Of a DNA stretch of 64,000 nt, positions 36,315 through 44,334 are shown one piece after another. The DNA comes from Arenicella chitinivorans (GTDB lineage Bacteria > Pseudomonadota > Gammaproteobacteria > Arenicellales > Arenicellaceae). Numbering within the stretch: the first letter of the stretch is position 1; each line of letters starts with the position of its first letter. The notes beneath the pieces are model-generated. The model worked only from the letters and a program-made list of their open reading frames with translations. It had not been told where the DNA came from and ran no database searches. The DNA lies in the NCBI RefSeq assembly GCF_014651515.1, contig NZ_BMXA01000001.1, forward strand, positions 186,001-250,000. The letters run 5' to 3'. The position numbers and the translations under genes are program-made.

Positions 36315-37304
36315 TTAGGTAGACGTTAGATTCATTACCTCATAGATTAATCGTGCCGCCACTCGGGCGGTGCGATTATCTTGGTCCAAGGACGGGTTCA
36401 TTTCAGCGACATCGAGCATTAACCATTTTACGTTACGTTCCGCGCAGGCATGTTTAACATACTTAAGGGTGTCTAACACAGTGGTTAGCGAGACTCCCAA
36501 GGCCGCTGGCGCGCTGACCCCCGGAGCAAGGTCACCGGGAAGGGCATCAAGGCAGACGGTCACATACAAAGCATCCACCTTAGCTACCAAGTCCGCGACC
36601 AAGGCTGCGCAGGTGGCCGGTGCGCACTCGTCATCGAGTACAAAGTTGACATTGTGCGACGCAGCAAAGTCGAACAGCGCACGTGTATTGGCGGCCCGGC
36701 TAATTCCGATACACGCATACTCAAAAGCAACATCGCGATCTTGGCAGTCCTGGCTAACCTGATAGAACGGTGTCCCAGAGCTGCCCTGCCAAGCGACGCC
36801 GTCGGGTGGCGTCCGTAGGTCAAAATGGGCATCGAAATTGAGGATGCCAAGCACCGCGCGCTCTTTGCCGCAATGATCCAAGTAATGGCGTGCACCTTGG
36901 TAACTACCCCAAGCTATTTCATGCCCCCCGCCCAAACCAATCACAAATTGTTGGTTACATAACGCGTTGTATACCGCACCGGCATAGGCTCTTTGCGCTG
37001 TTTGGAGAGGTTCACGGTCAGCTTGGATTTCGATCTCGATATCGCCGGCATCGTAGCAGGGCGTGGTGTCGTGCCAAGCGAGATTGGCGAGACAGCGACG
37101 GATCGCTGGTGGCCCTTCCCGGGCGCCAGTGCGGCCCAGATTGTATTGCACACCGAGATCCGAGGCGAGCCCCACCAGCGTTATCCCTCCGGGGGCAACT
37201 GCGCTGGAGTAAGGCTGGACATGCTGGTGCAAACGCAGGCCGGCAGCCCCGCCTTCGGGGTCGGTCCGCCCCTGCCAAAGTTGCTTAAATTGGTGGTCAC
37301 GCAT
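36315..37304 (-). CDS. hutG: Formimidoylglutamase (HutG), ureohydrolase family
   Basis: A 329-residue ureohydrolase that splits formiminoglutamate to glutamate and formamide, the final step of the one-enzyme branch of histidine degradation. Metal sites GLGGGHEIAWG and ILNFDAHFDLR are intact. In the third, the first Asp of the usual D-x-D is Cys (VTVCLDALP), while the second Asp and APGVSAPA remain. The ATG at 37304 overlaps the hutI stop by eight bases; an ATG at 37337 would add 11 residues. It is translated after hutI in one operon. Agmatinase or arginase are alternatives, but the hut context decides. Confidence 0.85.
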   Translation of the reverse strand: MRDHQFKQLWQGRTDPEGGAAGLRLHQHVQPYSSAVAPGGITLVGLASDLGVQYNLGRTGAREGPPAIRRCLANLAWHDTTPCYDAGDIEIEIQADREPLQTAQRAYAGAVYNALCNQQFVIGLGGGHEIAWGSYQGARHYLDHCGKERAVLGILNFDAHFDLRTPPDGVAWQGSSGTPFYQVSQDCQDRDVAFEYACIGISRAANTRALFDFAASHNVNFVLDDECAPATCAALVADLVAKVDALYVTVCLDALPGDLAPGVSAPAALGVSLTTVLDTLKYVKHACAERNVKWLMLDVAEMNPSLDQDNRTARVAARLIYEVMNLTST

Positions 37305-38556
37305 TTGACATTCGTGCTTGTTTGCTGAGCTTTCCATCTTGCCAGACTGCTGTAGGTCGATGGAAGTTGATTGCGTACGATAGTTCAGCCGGGTGATCAA
37401 TGCCCCAGAGTGCGAGATCTGCATCTGCACCAACGCGAATAACACCCTTGTCGTGGCACTTCAGTGCACGTGCCGCATGACAGGTTGCACCACGCAGGGC
37501 TTCTTCTGGGGTAAGGTCAAATAGCACACAGGCCTGATTCATCGCGTTTAGGAGCGAGGCCATGGGCGCAGTGCCTGGGTTGAGGTCGGATGCGACTGCC
37601 ATCGCCACGCCTGCCGCGCGCAGTGCGTTGACGGGCGGCTTTTGAGTTTCATGCAGAAAGTAGAAAGCGGCCGGCAATAACACAGCGACCGTGTCCTTCA
37701 ATACGTGCACATCATCGTTTGCCAGGTATTCGATGTGATCGACGGACATGGCATGGTGTTTGGCGGCTGCCACCGCACCGCGTAAATTGCTAAGTTGTTC
37801 TACATGGCCTTTAATCGGGAGCTGAAACGCCTGTGCCGCACGGAACACCTGCTCGCACTGCGCCACGCTGAACCCGATACCCTCGCAAAATACGTCCACC
37901 GCGTCGGCCAGACCGGATTCCGCAATAGCTGGTAGCATTTCCTGGCAAACGTGATCGATATAAGCTTGTTTTGGGTTACTTGCAGCTTGAAATTCGGGTG
38001 GAACGGCATGTGCGCCGAGAAACGTCGTGCGTACCGTCACGGGGTATTCTTCGCCAAGTCGACGAGCCACCGTTAACATGGCGGTCTCGTGTTGTAGATT
38101 GAGCCCGTACCCCGATTTAATTTCTACCGTGGTCACGCCTTCTTCCAGTAGCCGCTCCAGCCTGGGTGCGGACTGCTCGAACAACGCTTCCTGTGACAAT
38201 GTGCGCGTTGCATTCACGGTCGATACGATACCGCCACCGCGCTGGGCAATGGTTTGGTAAGACTCGCCTTGCAGGCGCCACTCAAATTCCTGTGCGCGAT
38301 TACCCCCAAAAACGAGGTGTGTGTGGCAATCGATAAGCCCTGGTGTTAGCCATTGCCGTTGTGCGTCGATTTCGTTCGTTGCATGTAAGGTCTCGGCTGC
38401 ATTTGAATCGCTTTCAATTACCGCGATTTTGCCTGCCGCGAGCCCAATCGTGGCATTGTTAAGCGCGCCGTAGGTGTGTTCAGAATCGCTCAGAGTAGCA
38501 ACGCGTGCGTTGCGGATTAGCCAGTCGAGCTGTGGTGGTTTGGTCTGCGCGGACAT
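37297..38556 (-). CDS. hutI: Imidazolonepropionase
   Basis: A 419-residue metal-dependent amidohydrolase that opens imidazolonepropionate to formiminoglutamate. The metal site begins with the GLIDCHTHLVFGGNRAQEF motif. It continues with KSGYGL, GHVEQLSNLRG, the HIEYL His and the Asp in AVASDLNPGTAP. The length is standard for the family. Its start lies close to the palindromic hut operator and its last bases overlap hutG. Confidence 0.95.
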   Translation of the reverse strand: MSAQTKPPQLDWLIRNARVATLSDSEHTYGALNNATIGLAAGKIAVIESDSNAAETLHATNEIDAQRQWLTPGLIDCHTHLVFGGNRAQEFEWRLQGESYQTIAQRGGGIVSTVNATRTLSQEALFEQSAPRLERLLEEGVTTVEIKSGYGLNLQHETAMLTVARRLGEEYPVTVRTTFLGAHAVPPEFQAASNPKQAYIDHVCQEMLPAIAESGLADAVDVFCEGIGFSVAQCEQVFRAAQAFQLPIKGHVEQLSNLRGAVAAAKHHAMSVDHIEYLANDDVHVLKDTVAVLLPAAFYFLHETQKPPVNALRAAGVAMAVASDLNPGTAPMASLLNAMNQACVLFDLTPEEALRGATCHAARALKCHDKGVIRVGADADLALWGIDHPAELSYAINFHRPTAVWQDGKLSKQARMSNA

Positions 38557-38584
38557 AAATACATCTCAGTTGCGTGGTGCGATT

Positions 38585-38622
38585 CATACTACTTGTATAG
38601 TGTTGTATATACAAGTAGTATG
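38585..38622. promoter_or_regulatory. hut operator: 15-bp perfect inverted repeat containing TTGTATATACAA
   Basis: CATACTACTTGTATA and its exact reverse complement flank an 8-bp spacer. Inside, TTGTATATACAA (38603-38614) is itself a 12-bp palindrome of the type bound by HutC in pseudomonads. It lies between the divergent hutI (start 38556) and hutC (start 38654), so one site can control both operons and the repressor itself. Confidence 0.75.
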
Positions 38623-38653
38623 TGCGGCAGATTGTACCGTCGAGATTGACCTT

Positions 38654-39385
38654 GTGAGCGAACCCAGATACCAAGCGATTAAACAACACCTGCTGGATCA
38701 GATCGAGAGTGGAACCCTGACGCCAGGCACGCGCGTGGCATCCGAGAATCGCTTGTCAGAACAGTTCTCCGTCAGTCGCATGACTGCACGGCGCGCGTTG
38801 GAGGAGTTGTCGGATGCGGGCTTTTTGTTTCGCAGTCAGGGCTTAGGAACCTTTGTTGCGGATTCAAGACCGATGAGTTCAATGATTGAAATCCGCAATA
38901 TTGCAGACGAGATTCGTGAACGTGGTCACCGGTTTGCGGTGCAGCAATTGAGATTAGAGGCCTGCGCAGCAACCGACTCTCAGGCGCAATGGCTGGGCTT
39001 GAAATCGCCTGCGGAGGTGTTTCGGTCAATGCTGGTATTTTTGGAAAACGAACAGCCTATTCAATTGGAGGAGCGTTTGGTCAACCCCGAACTCGCCCCG
39101 GAATACTTGCAGCAGAACTTCGCCAGTATGACCCCGCATGAATACTTGTCGCAGGTCGCGCCACTGACCGAGGCGGATCATATCATCGATGCGATTTTGC
39201 CTGCTGAAAGCGGAATTGCGGATCTGCCTAACCATCTCGGCGTAGACACCGTAACCCCGTGTTTACGGGTCTCGCGCCGAACTTATTCATCGCGCGGCAT
39301 CGTCAGCGTCGCGACCTTGATCCACCCAGGAAACCGTTATCGGCTAGGTGGGCATCTTAACTTTAACCCCAGGTCGTCGATTTGA
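38654..39385 (+). CDS. hutC: Histidine utilisation repressor, GntR/HutC family
   Basis: A 243-residue GntR-family regulator of the HutC subgroup. The N-terminal winged helix (residues about 5-70) reads RYQAIKQHLLDQIESGTLTP and VASENRLSEQFSVSRMTARR. The C-terminal UTRA ligand domain (about 85-240) contains FRSMLVFLENEQPIQLEERL and EADHIIDAILPAES. HutC proteins release DNA on binding urocanate. The GTG start was chosen because it gives the normal domain start and follows the operator; upstream in-frame codons would place the operator inside the gene. It is followed by hutU after 28 bp. Confidence 0.88.
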   Translation: MSEPRYQAIKQHLLDQIESGTLTPGTRVASENRLSEQFSVSRMTARRALEELSDAGFLFRSQGLGTFVADSRPMSSMIEIRNIADEIRERGHRFAVQQLRLEACAATDSQAQWLGLKSPAEVFRSMLVFLENEQPIQLEERLVNPELAPEYLQQNFASMTPHEYLSQVAPLTEADHIIDAILPAESGIADLPNHLGVDTVTPCLRVSRRTYSSRGIVSVATLIHPGNRYRLGGHLNFNPRSSI

Positions 39386-39413
39386 TCGGCGGCTTAACTG
39401 ATCTGAGTTGACT

Positions 39414-41096
39414 ATGAATACCATGAATTTGAATCGAACTGATATCAAACGCAGTATCAAGGCCGCGACTGGCACTGAACTGAGTGCCAAATCGTGGCTG
39501 ACAGAAGCGCCGTTGCGTATGTTGATGAATAATCTTGATGCCGAGGTAGCCGAGCATCCACAAGACCTTGTGGTGTACGGTGGAATCGGTCGTGCAGCCC
39601 GAAACTGGGCCTGCTACGACAAGATTGTGGAGGTGCTCCGACGGCTGGAAAATAATCAGACTTTGTTGGTGCAAAGTGGCAAACCAGTCGGAGTATTTGA
39701 AACGCATGAGAATGCCCCGCGCGTGATTATTGCCAATTCCAACCTGGTGCCGCACTGGGCAAATTGGGAGCACTTTAACGCGTTGGATAAGCAGGGCTTG
39801 ATGATGTACGGCCAAATGACAGCCGGCAGCTGGATTTACATCGGTTCTCAAGGCATTGTGCAAGGGACATATGAAACGTTTGTGAGCGTTGCAAAGAAGC
39901 ACTTTGGTGGCGACGCGAGCGGTAAATGGGTGCTAACAGCTGGCCTTGGTGGCATGGGTGGTGCACAGCCATTGGCTGCAACCATGGCGGGATTTTCAAT
40001 GATCGACGTTGAGGTTGATGAAAGTCGAATCGATTTTCGCATCAAGACGCGGTATCTAGATCAAAAAGCCACCAGCCTGGATCAGGCGTTGGCGATGCTG
40101 GAAGAAGCCAAACACGCCGGAAAACCAACCTCGATTGGATTATTGGCCAATGCGGCTGATATTTTTCCTGAGTTAGTGAAACGTGGGATAACCCCCGATG
40201 TGGTCACTGATCAAACCAGTGCGCATGACCCATTGAACGGCTACCTGCCGCAAGGGTGGAGTATGCGTCAAGCAGCCGATATGCGTAAGAAAGACGAGGC
40301 GGCGGTGGTGAAAGCAGCTAAAGTCTCGATGGCAATTCAAGTGCAAGCAATGCTGACTTTACAGGAGCGCGGTGCGGCAACCCTGGATTATGGCAACAAT
40401 ATTCGCCAAATGGCGTTGGAAGAGGGCGTGGAGAACGCGTTTGATTTTCCTGGCTTTGTGCCGGCGTATATTCGTCCCTTATTCTGCCAAGGTATCGGGC
40501 CATTTCGTTGGGCTGCCTTGAGTGGTGACCCAGAGGATATCTATAAGACTGATGCCAAAATCAAAGAGTTGATCCCGGACGATCCACATTTGCATAACTG
40601 GCTCGACATGGCACGTGAACGTATCCAGTTTCAAGGTTTGCCAGCGCGAATTTGCTGGGTTGGCCTTAAAGACCGAGCGCGTTTGGGTCTGGCCTTTAAT
40701 GAAATGGTTGCCAGCGGTGAATTAAAAGCGCCGATCGTAATCGGACGCGACCACCTGGACAGCGGATCCGTGGCGTCACCAAACCGTGAGACAGAGTCCA
40801 TGTTGGACGGTTCCGATGCGGTATCCGATTGGCCTTTGTTGAATGCGATGCTGAATACTGCCAGCGGTGCAACATGGGTCAGTTTGCATCACGGCGGCGG
40901 TGTTGGTATGGGTTTTAGTCAACATTCGGGCATGGTGATTGTGTGTGATGGCACGGCGGAAGCGCAACAACGTGTGGCCCGGGTGCTGCGCAATGATCCG
41001 GGCACGGGTGTGATGCGTCATGCGGATGCTGGTTACGAGATTGCGATCGACTGCGCGCGCGAGCAAGGCTTGGATTTACCGATGTTGGATGTTTGA
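39414..41096 (+). CDS. hutU: Urocanate hydratase
   Basis: A 560-residue NAD-dependent enzyme that hydrates urocanate to imidazolonepropionate. The family's characteristic segments are [30 protein letters not shown]-like [36 protein letters not shown] and [19 protein letters not shown]. Full length is normal. An in-frame TTG six bases upstream is an alternative start. It lies between hutC and hutH, all on one strand, so the three are an operon. Confidence 0.96.
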   Translation: MNTMNLNRTDIKRSIKAATGTELSAKSWLTEAPLRMLMNNLDAEVAEHPQDLVVYGGIGRAARNWACYDKIVEVLRRLENNQTLLVQSGKPVGVFETHENAPRVIIANSNLVPHWANWEHFNALDKQGLMMYGQMTAGSWIYIGSQGIVQGTYETFVSVAKKHFGGDASGKWVLTAGLGGMGGAQPLAATMAGFSMIDVEVDESRIDFRIKTRYLDQKATSLDQALAMLEEAKHAGKPTSIGLLANAADIFPELVKRGITPDVVTDQTSAHDPLNGYLPQGWSMRQAADMRKKDEAAVVKAAKVSMAIQVQAMLTLQERGAATLDYGNNIRQMALEEGVENAFDFPGFVPAYIRPLFCQGIGPFRWAALSGDPEDIYKTDAKIKELIPDDPHLHNWLDMARERIQFQGLPARICWVGLKDRARLGLAFNEMVASGELKAPIVIGRDHLDSGSVASPNRETESMLDGSDAVSDWPLLNAMLNTASGATWVSLHHGGGVGMGFSQHSGMVIVCDGTAEAQQRVARVLRNDPGTGVMRHADAGYEIAIDCAREQGLDLPMLDV

Positions 41097-41117
41097 TTTT
41101 TGCGAGAGAATTAGGAA

Positions 41118-42644
41118 ATGCACACACTACAAATAAACCCCGGAACACTTTCACTGGATGAATTAAGACTGGTGCACCGTCATGCTGTGCAGGTGTCGCT
41201 GGATCCGGCGTGTGAAACTGCCATTGAGCACGCTGCAGCCACGGTTGCCAACGTTATCAAAGAACAGCGCACGGTCTATGGTATCAATACCGGTTTTGGT
41301 CTATTGGCCAACACCAAAATTGCCCCCGATGAATTGGAGACCTTGCAACGCAGCATTGTGCTCTCACACGCAGCGGGTATTGGTGCTTTTATGTCAGAAA
41401 GCACTGTGCGTTTGCTGATGGTGCTCAAAATCAACTCGCTCGCGCGTGGCTACTCGGGCATTCGCCTGTCCGTGATTAATGCGTTGATCCATCTCGTAAA
41501 CAGTGAAGTCTACCCGGCGATTCCGCAGAAAGGCTCTGTCGGTGCGTCAGGCGATCTCGCCCCGCTCGCGCACATGAGCGCTGTCCTGTTAGGTGAAGGC
41601 GAAGCGTTTTATCGAGGTGAGCGTATCTCGGCCAAACGTGCGCTCGAAATAGCCGACATTGAGCCGATCACCCTGGCACCAAAAGAAGGTCTGGCGCTAT
41701 TGAACGGGACGCAGGCAAGTACGGCATTCGCTTTGCAAGGCTTGTTCTACGCCGAAAATGCGCTTAAATCGTCAACCATTATTGGTGCAATGTCGGTAGA
41801 AGCGGCGAAGGGCTCACGGGTTCCATTTGATGCGCGTATTCATGACGCGCGGGGTCATCAAGCGCAAAAAGACGTGGCCAGTGCGTATCGTGCGCTGCTG
41901 TTGGAGTCTGAGATCGGTGCCAGTCATTCCGGTTGCGACAAAGTGCAGGACCCCTATTCACTCCGTTGCCAACCACAAGTGTTAGGCGCGTGTTTGCAGC
42001 AGATTCGATTCGCTGCCGAGGTGTTGCTGGTGGAAGCCAATGGGGTGTCTGATAATCCACTGGTCTTTGCAGACACGGACACCATTCTCTCGGGCGGTAA
42101 TTTTCACGCTGAGCCGGTCGCCATGGCCGCTGACATGCTGGCCATTGCACTGGCGGAAATCGGTTCGTTATCGGAACGTCGTATGGCCTTGCTAATCGAC
42201 TCAAACCTCAGTGGACTGCCGCCTTTTTTGGTTGAAAACGGCGGTGTAAACTCGGGTTTTATGATTGCCCAAGTGACCAGCGCTGCGCTCGCCAGTGAAA
42301 ACAAAACTCTGGCACATCCAGCCTCGATTGATTCGCTGCCGACCTCAGCGAATCAGGAAGACCATGTGTCGATGGCCACCTTTGCTGGTCGGCGTCTGGC
42401 AGATATCTTCGAGAATGTGGCTGGGATTTTGGCCGTTGAATGGCTCGCCGCGGCACAAGGAATCGATTTTCGTCAACCACTCAAAAGCAGCGAACCGCTC
42501 GAGCAAGCAAAATCAATTCTGCGCGCCGAGGTTTTGTTCTACGACAAAGACCGTTACTTCGCGACCGATATTGAGCGAGCGGTTGAGTTGCTGCAAAACG
42601 AAAAGTTATCGACCGTGCTTGAATCGGGCGTTTTGGGGTTTTAA
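41118..42644 (+). CDS. hutH: Histidine ammonia-lyase
   Basis: A 508-residue lyase that removes ammonia from histidine to give urocanate, using the MIO cofactor formed from Ala-Ser-Gly in [14 protein letters not shown] (about residue 143). The active-site Tyr is in [12 protein letters not shown], and later motifs [15 protein letters not shown] and SADQEDHVSM-type [16 protein letters not shown] are present. It starts 21 bp after hutU. No histidine transporter gene is in the locus. Confidence 0.96.
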   Translation: MHTLQINPGTLSLDELRLVHRHAVQVSLDPACETAIEHAAATVANVIKEQRTVYGINTGFGLLANTKIAPDELETLQRSIVLSHAAGIGAFMSESTVRLLMVLKINSLARGYSGIRLSVINALIHLVNSEVYPAIPQKGSVGASGDLAPLAHMSAVLLGEGEAFYRGERISAKRALEIADIEPITLAPKEGLALLNGTQASTAFALQGLFYAENALKSSTIIGAMSVEAAKGSRVPFDARIHDARGHQAQKDVASAYRALLLESEIGASHSGCDKVQDPYSLRCQPQVLGACLQQIRFAAEVLLVEANGVSDNPLVFADTDTILSGGNFHAEPVAMAADMLAIALAEIGSLSERRMALLIDSNLSGLPPFLVENGGVNSGFMIAQVTSAALASENKTLAHPASIDSLPTSANQEDHVSMATFAGRRLADIFENVAGILAVEWLAAAQGIDFRQPLKSSEPLEQAKSILRAEVLFYDKDRYFATDIERAVELLQNEKLSTVLESGVLGF

Positions 42645-42714
42645 GTCGACCGTTTGTCCGTAAACACCCAAATTTCTCTAACGGATCTTGGAATGCGGGC
42701 CTAGCCTTTATGGT

Positions 42715-42747
42715 CGTGATTTGTAATACTTTGTATTACAAATCACG
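42715..42747. promoter_or_regulatory. Perfect 15-bp inverted repeat upstream of the toxin-antitoxin pair
   Basis: CGTGATTTGTAATAC, a TTT spacer and its exact reverse complement GTATTACAAATCACG, ending 18 bp before the antitoxin start. The position suits autorepression by the antitoxin or antitoxin-toxin complex. The same symmetry could also act as a hairpin terminator for hutH, but no T-tract follows. Confidence 0.65.
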
Positions 42748-42765
42748 TCTTAGCGTAGGTGGAAC

Positions 42766-43032
42766 ATGCGTGTTACCAGTATTCGTTTAAATGAAGAGTT
42801 AGATAAACCGTTGGAGACTCTGGCAAAGAAGCTGGATCGTAGTAAAAATTACCTAATAAATCAGGCGATTATCGAATTTTTAGCTAAACAGTCGCTAGAA
42901 GATTCGCGATGGCAAGACACGCTCGAAGCTTTAGAATCAGTCCGGCAGGGCAGAACAATGAGTGAGAACGATGTGAATGTTTGGCTTAATTCTTGGGGTA
43001 CTGAAGAGCGAAAACCTAAACCTGAAGTATGA
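42766..43032 (+). CDS. Ribbon-helix-helix antitoxin (CopG/ParD-like)
   Basis: An 88-residue protein. The N-terminus (MRVTSIRLNEELDKPLETLA, then KLDRSKNYLINQAIIEFL) is a ribbon-helix-helix DNA-binding fold of the CopG/MetJ type, and the C-terminal half, acidic and helical, would wrap the toxin. It overlaps the toxin gene by four bases. A perfect inverted repeat for autoregulation lies directly upstream. The genes of this patch are AT-richer than the hut and acnA genes on each side, consistent with acquisition. Confidence 0.85.
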   Translation: MRVTSIRLNEELDKPLETLAKKLDRSKNYLINQAIIEFLAKQSLEDSRWQDTLEALESVRQGRTMSENDVNVWLNSWGTEERKPKPEV

Positions 43033-43316
43033 ATGTAAGATTTACTTCAGAGTCGGTTAACGACTTGCAGCGCGTCGTCGAGTTTATAGAAGTTAAAAAC
43101 CCTTTCGCAGCAAAGCGTATAGCAATTGATATCCAAGAGGGCATCGCACGCTTAAAAATTTTCCCCTACTTAGGGTTACCCGTCATAAAAGCAGACAACC
43201 CAGAGTTAATCCGTGATCTTTATGTCAGGGATTACACTGTGCGTTACCTCATCGAGGACAAGGATATCTATATTCTTCGAGTCTGGCATAACAGGGAAGC
43301 AGAAAAAGATTCTTAG
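43029..43316 (+). CDS. RelE/ParE-family toxin
   Basis: A 95-residue toxin of the RelE/ParE superfamily. It starts VRFTSESVNDLQRVVEFIEV and has AKRIAIDIQEGIARLKIFPYLG, the conserved ELIRDLYVRDYTVRYLI and the final strand YILRVWHNRE. ParE members poison DNA gyrase and RelE members cut mRNA. The family's general pattern and the CopG-like antitoxin favour ParE, but the activity is not decided by sequence. Reading starts at ATGA over the antitoxin stop. Confidence 0.85.
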   Translation: MNVRFTSESVNDLQRVVEFIEVKNPFAAKRIAIDIQEGIARLKIFPYLGLPVIKADNPELIRDLYVRDYTVRYLIEDKDIYILRVWHNREAEKDS

Positions 43317-43448
43317 TGTCTCGACATGGTTTGTGGAGCTATATGAAAGATCAAATGCTAGGTTTTAATTCAAGTGTTTTCTTGATTGCTTAGCGCTGCT
43401 TAAAAGCCAACCATACATAACCAACGCAATCTGCGAGGCTAAATTTGA

Positions 43449-44225
43449 ATGAGACATAACAACTTGGTGCAGCTTATATCCGGATGGAACGAATGGCTGG
43501 ATTTGGTTTTGGCTGAAGTGATGAGAGTCAAAGGAGATGAATTCGAGTCTAAGAAGGGGAACCTCGCAGTCTTAATTCCAGCCGTGATGTTTCAATCAAA
43601 AGCTATTGCTCAAGTCATAAATCAAGATTATGCAGCCGTCGCATGTTCGGCATTAAGGACATACCATGAGCATGTCGCATTATTGACTGCCCTGTGTCTT
43701 ACAGACTTCGATGATGATATTCATCAATCCTTTAGCAATAGTAAAGATGTTGCTTCCGCAAATGAATTCTATAGCAAACACCTGTATGGCAAAAAGTTGC
43801 CAAATAAACTCCAGCTCGAACATGACAGAAAATTTTCTGATCAGCAGAAGCGACATTTCCCAAAAGCACCGGACTATCTAAAGATTTTTCAAGACTATAA
43901 AAACGCATTCAACAAGTACACGCATCCGACGATGAGAAGTTGCATTGACATTAGTCTATCTATGGAAACTGTAATAAGCCTAGAAGAGAGTATTAAACAG
44001 TCTGGTCAGCCTCATCAGGCTGAGTTGGATAATATCAGCTTTATGAAACGGCGAGGAATTGAAAACGAGATTTCTATAATCAAGGCGTTCCTCTTTATTC
44101 CTAATTCATATTATGAAACTATCTTTGCTGCTCTGAGTCAGGACAAAAAGTTGAGAGCTCAATTCTTGTATCTAAAATCGAATACCTTGACCTACCAACA
44201 GACAGAATTAGTTGTGCCTGATTAG
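43449..44225 (+). CDS. Helical protein of unknown function next to the toxin-antitoxin pair
   Basis: A 258-residue, largely helical, soluble protein that I could not assign. The segment ALRTYHEHVALLTALC in the first third and the conserved-looking FNKYTHPTM (residues about 155-165) resemble the pattern of DUF5677 and HEPN-like helical proteins, in which an R-x-x-x-E/H and a late H-P pair recur. No membrane helix, signal or metal motif is seen. It is AT-richer than its neighbours. It begins 132 bp after the toxin gene with its own leader. An accessory or defence role is possible but is inference from location. Confidence 0.55.
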   Translation: MRHNNLVQLISGWNEWLDLVLAEVMRVKGDEFESKKGNLAVLIPAVMFQSKAIAQVINQDYAAVACSALRTYHEHVALLTALCLTDFDDDIHQSFSNSKDVASANEFYSKHLYGKKLPNKLQLEHDRKFSDQQKRHFPKAPDYLKIFQDYKNAFNKYTHPTMRSCIDISLSMETVISLEESIKQSGQPHQAELDNISFMKRRGIENEISIIKAFLFIPNSYYETIFAALSQDKKLRAQFLYLKSNTLTYQQTELVVPD

Positions 44226-44256
44226 ATAGCCCTAAAACAACCCAGATTGGGGGAAT

Positions 44257-44290
44257 GGCTGCTACTTCATTATTTCATTAGCGGCAGCCA
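44257..44290. terminator. Hairpin between the unknown gene and acnA
   Basis: TGGCTGC and GCAGCCA form a 7-bp perfect stem with a 20-base loop in the 109-bp gap between convergent genes. The long loop makes it a weak terminator candidate. Confidence 0.35.
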
Positions 44291-44334
44291 GAAGATTGTA
44301 ATCTGTTTATGTTCGGTGCTAGAGAGTTTTTGAC

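Noticed and set aside
42715-42747. Perfect inverted repeat as a hutH terminator or IS end
   Set aside because: No T-tract, no second copy or target duplication and no transposase nearby; an antitoxin operator fits the position better.
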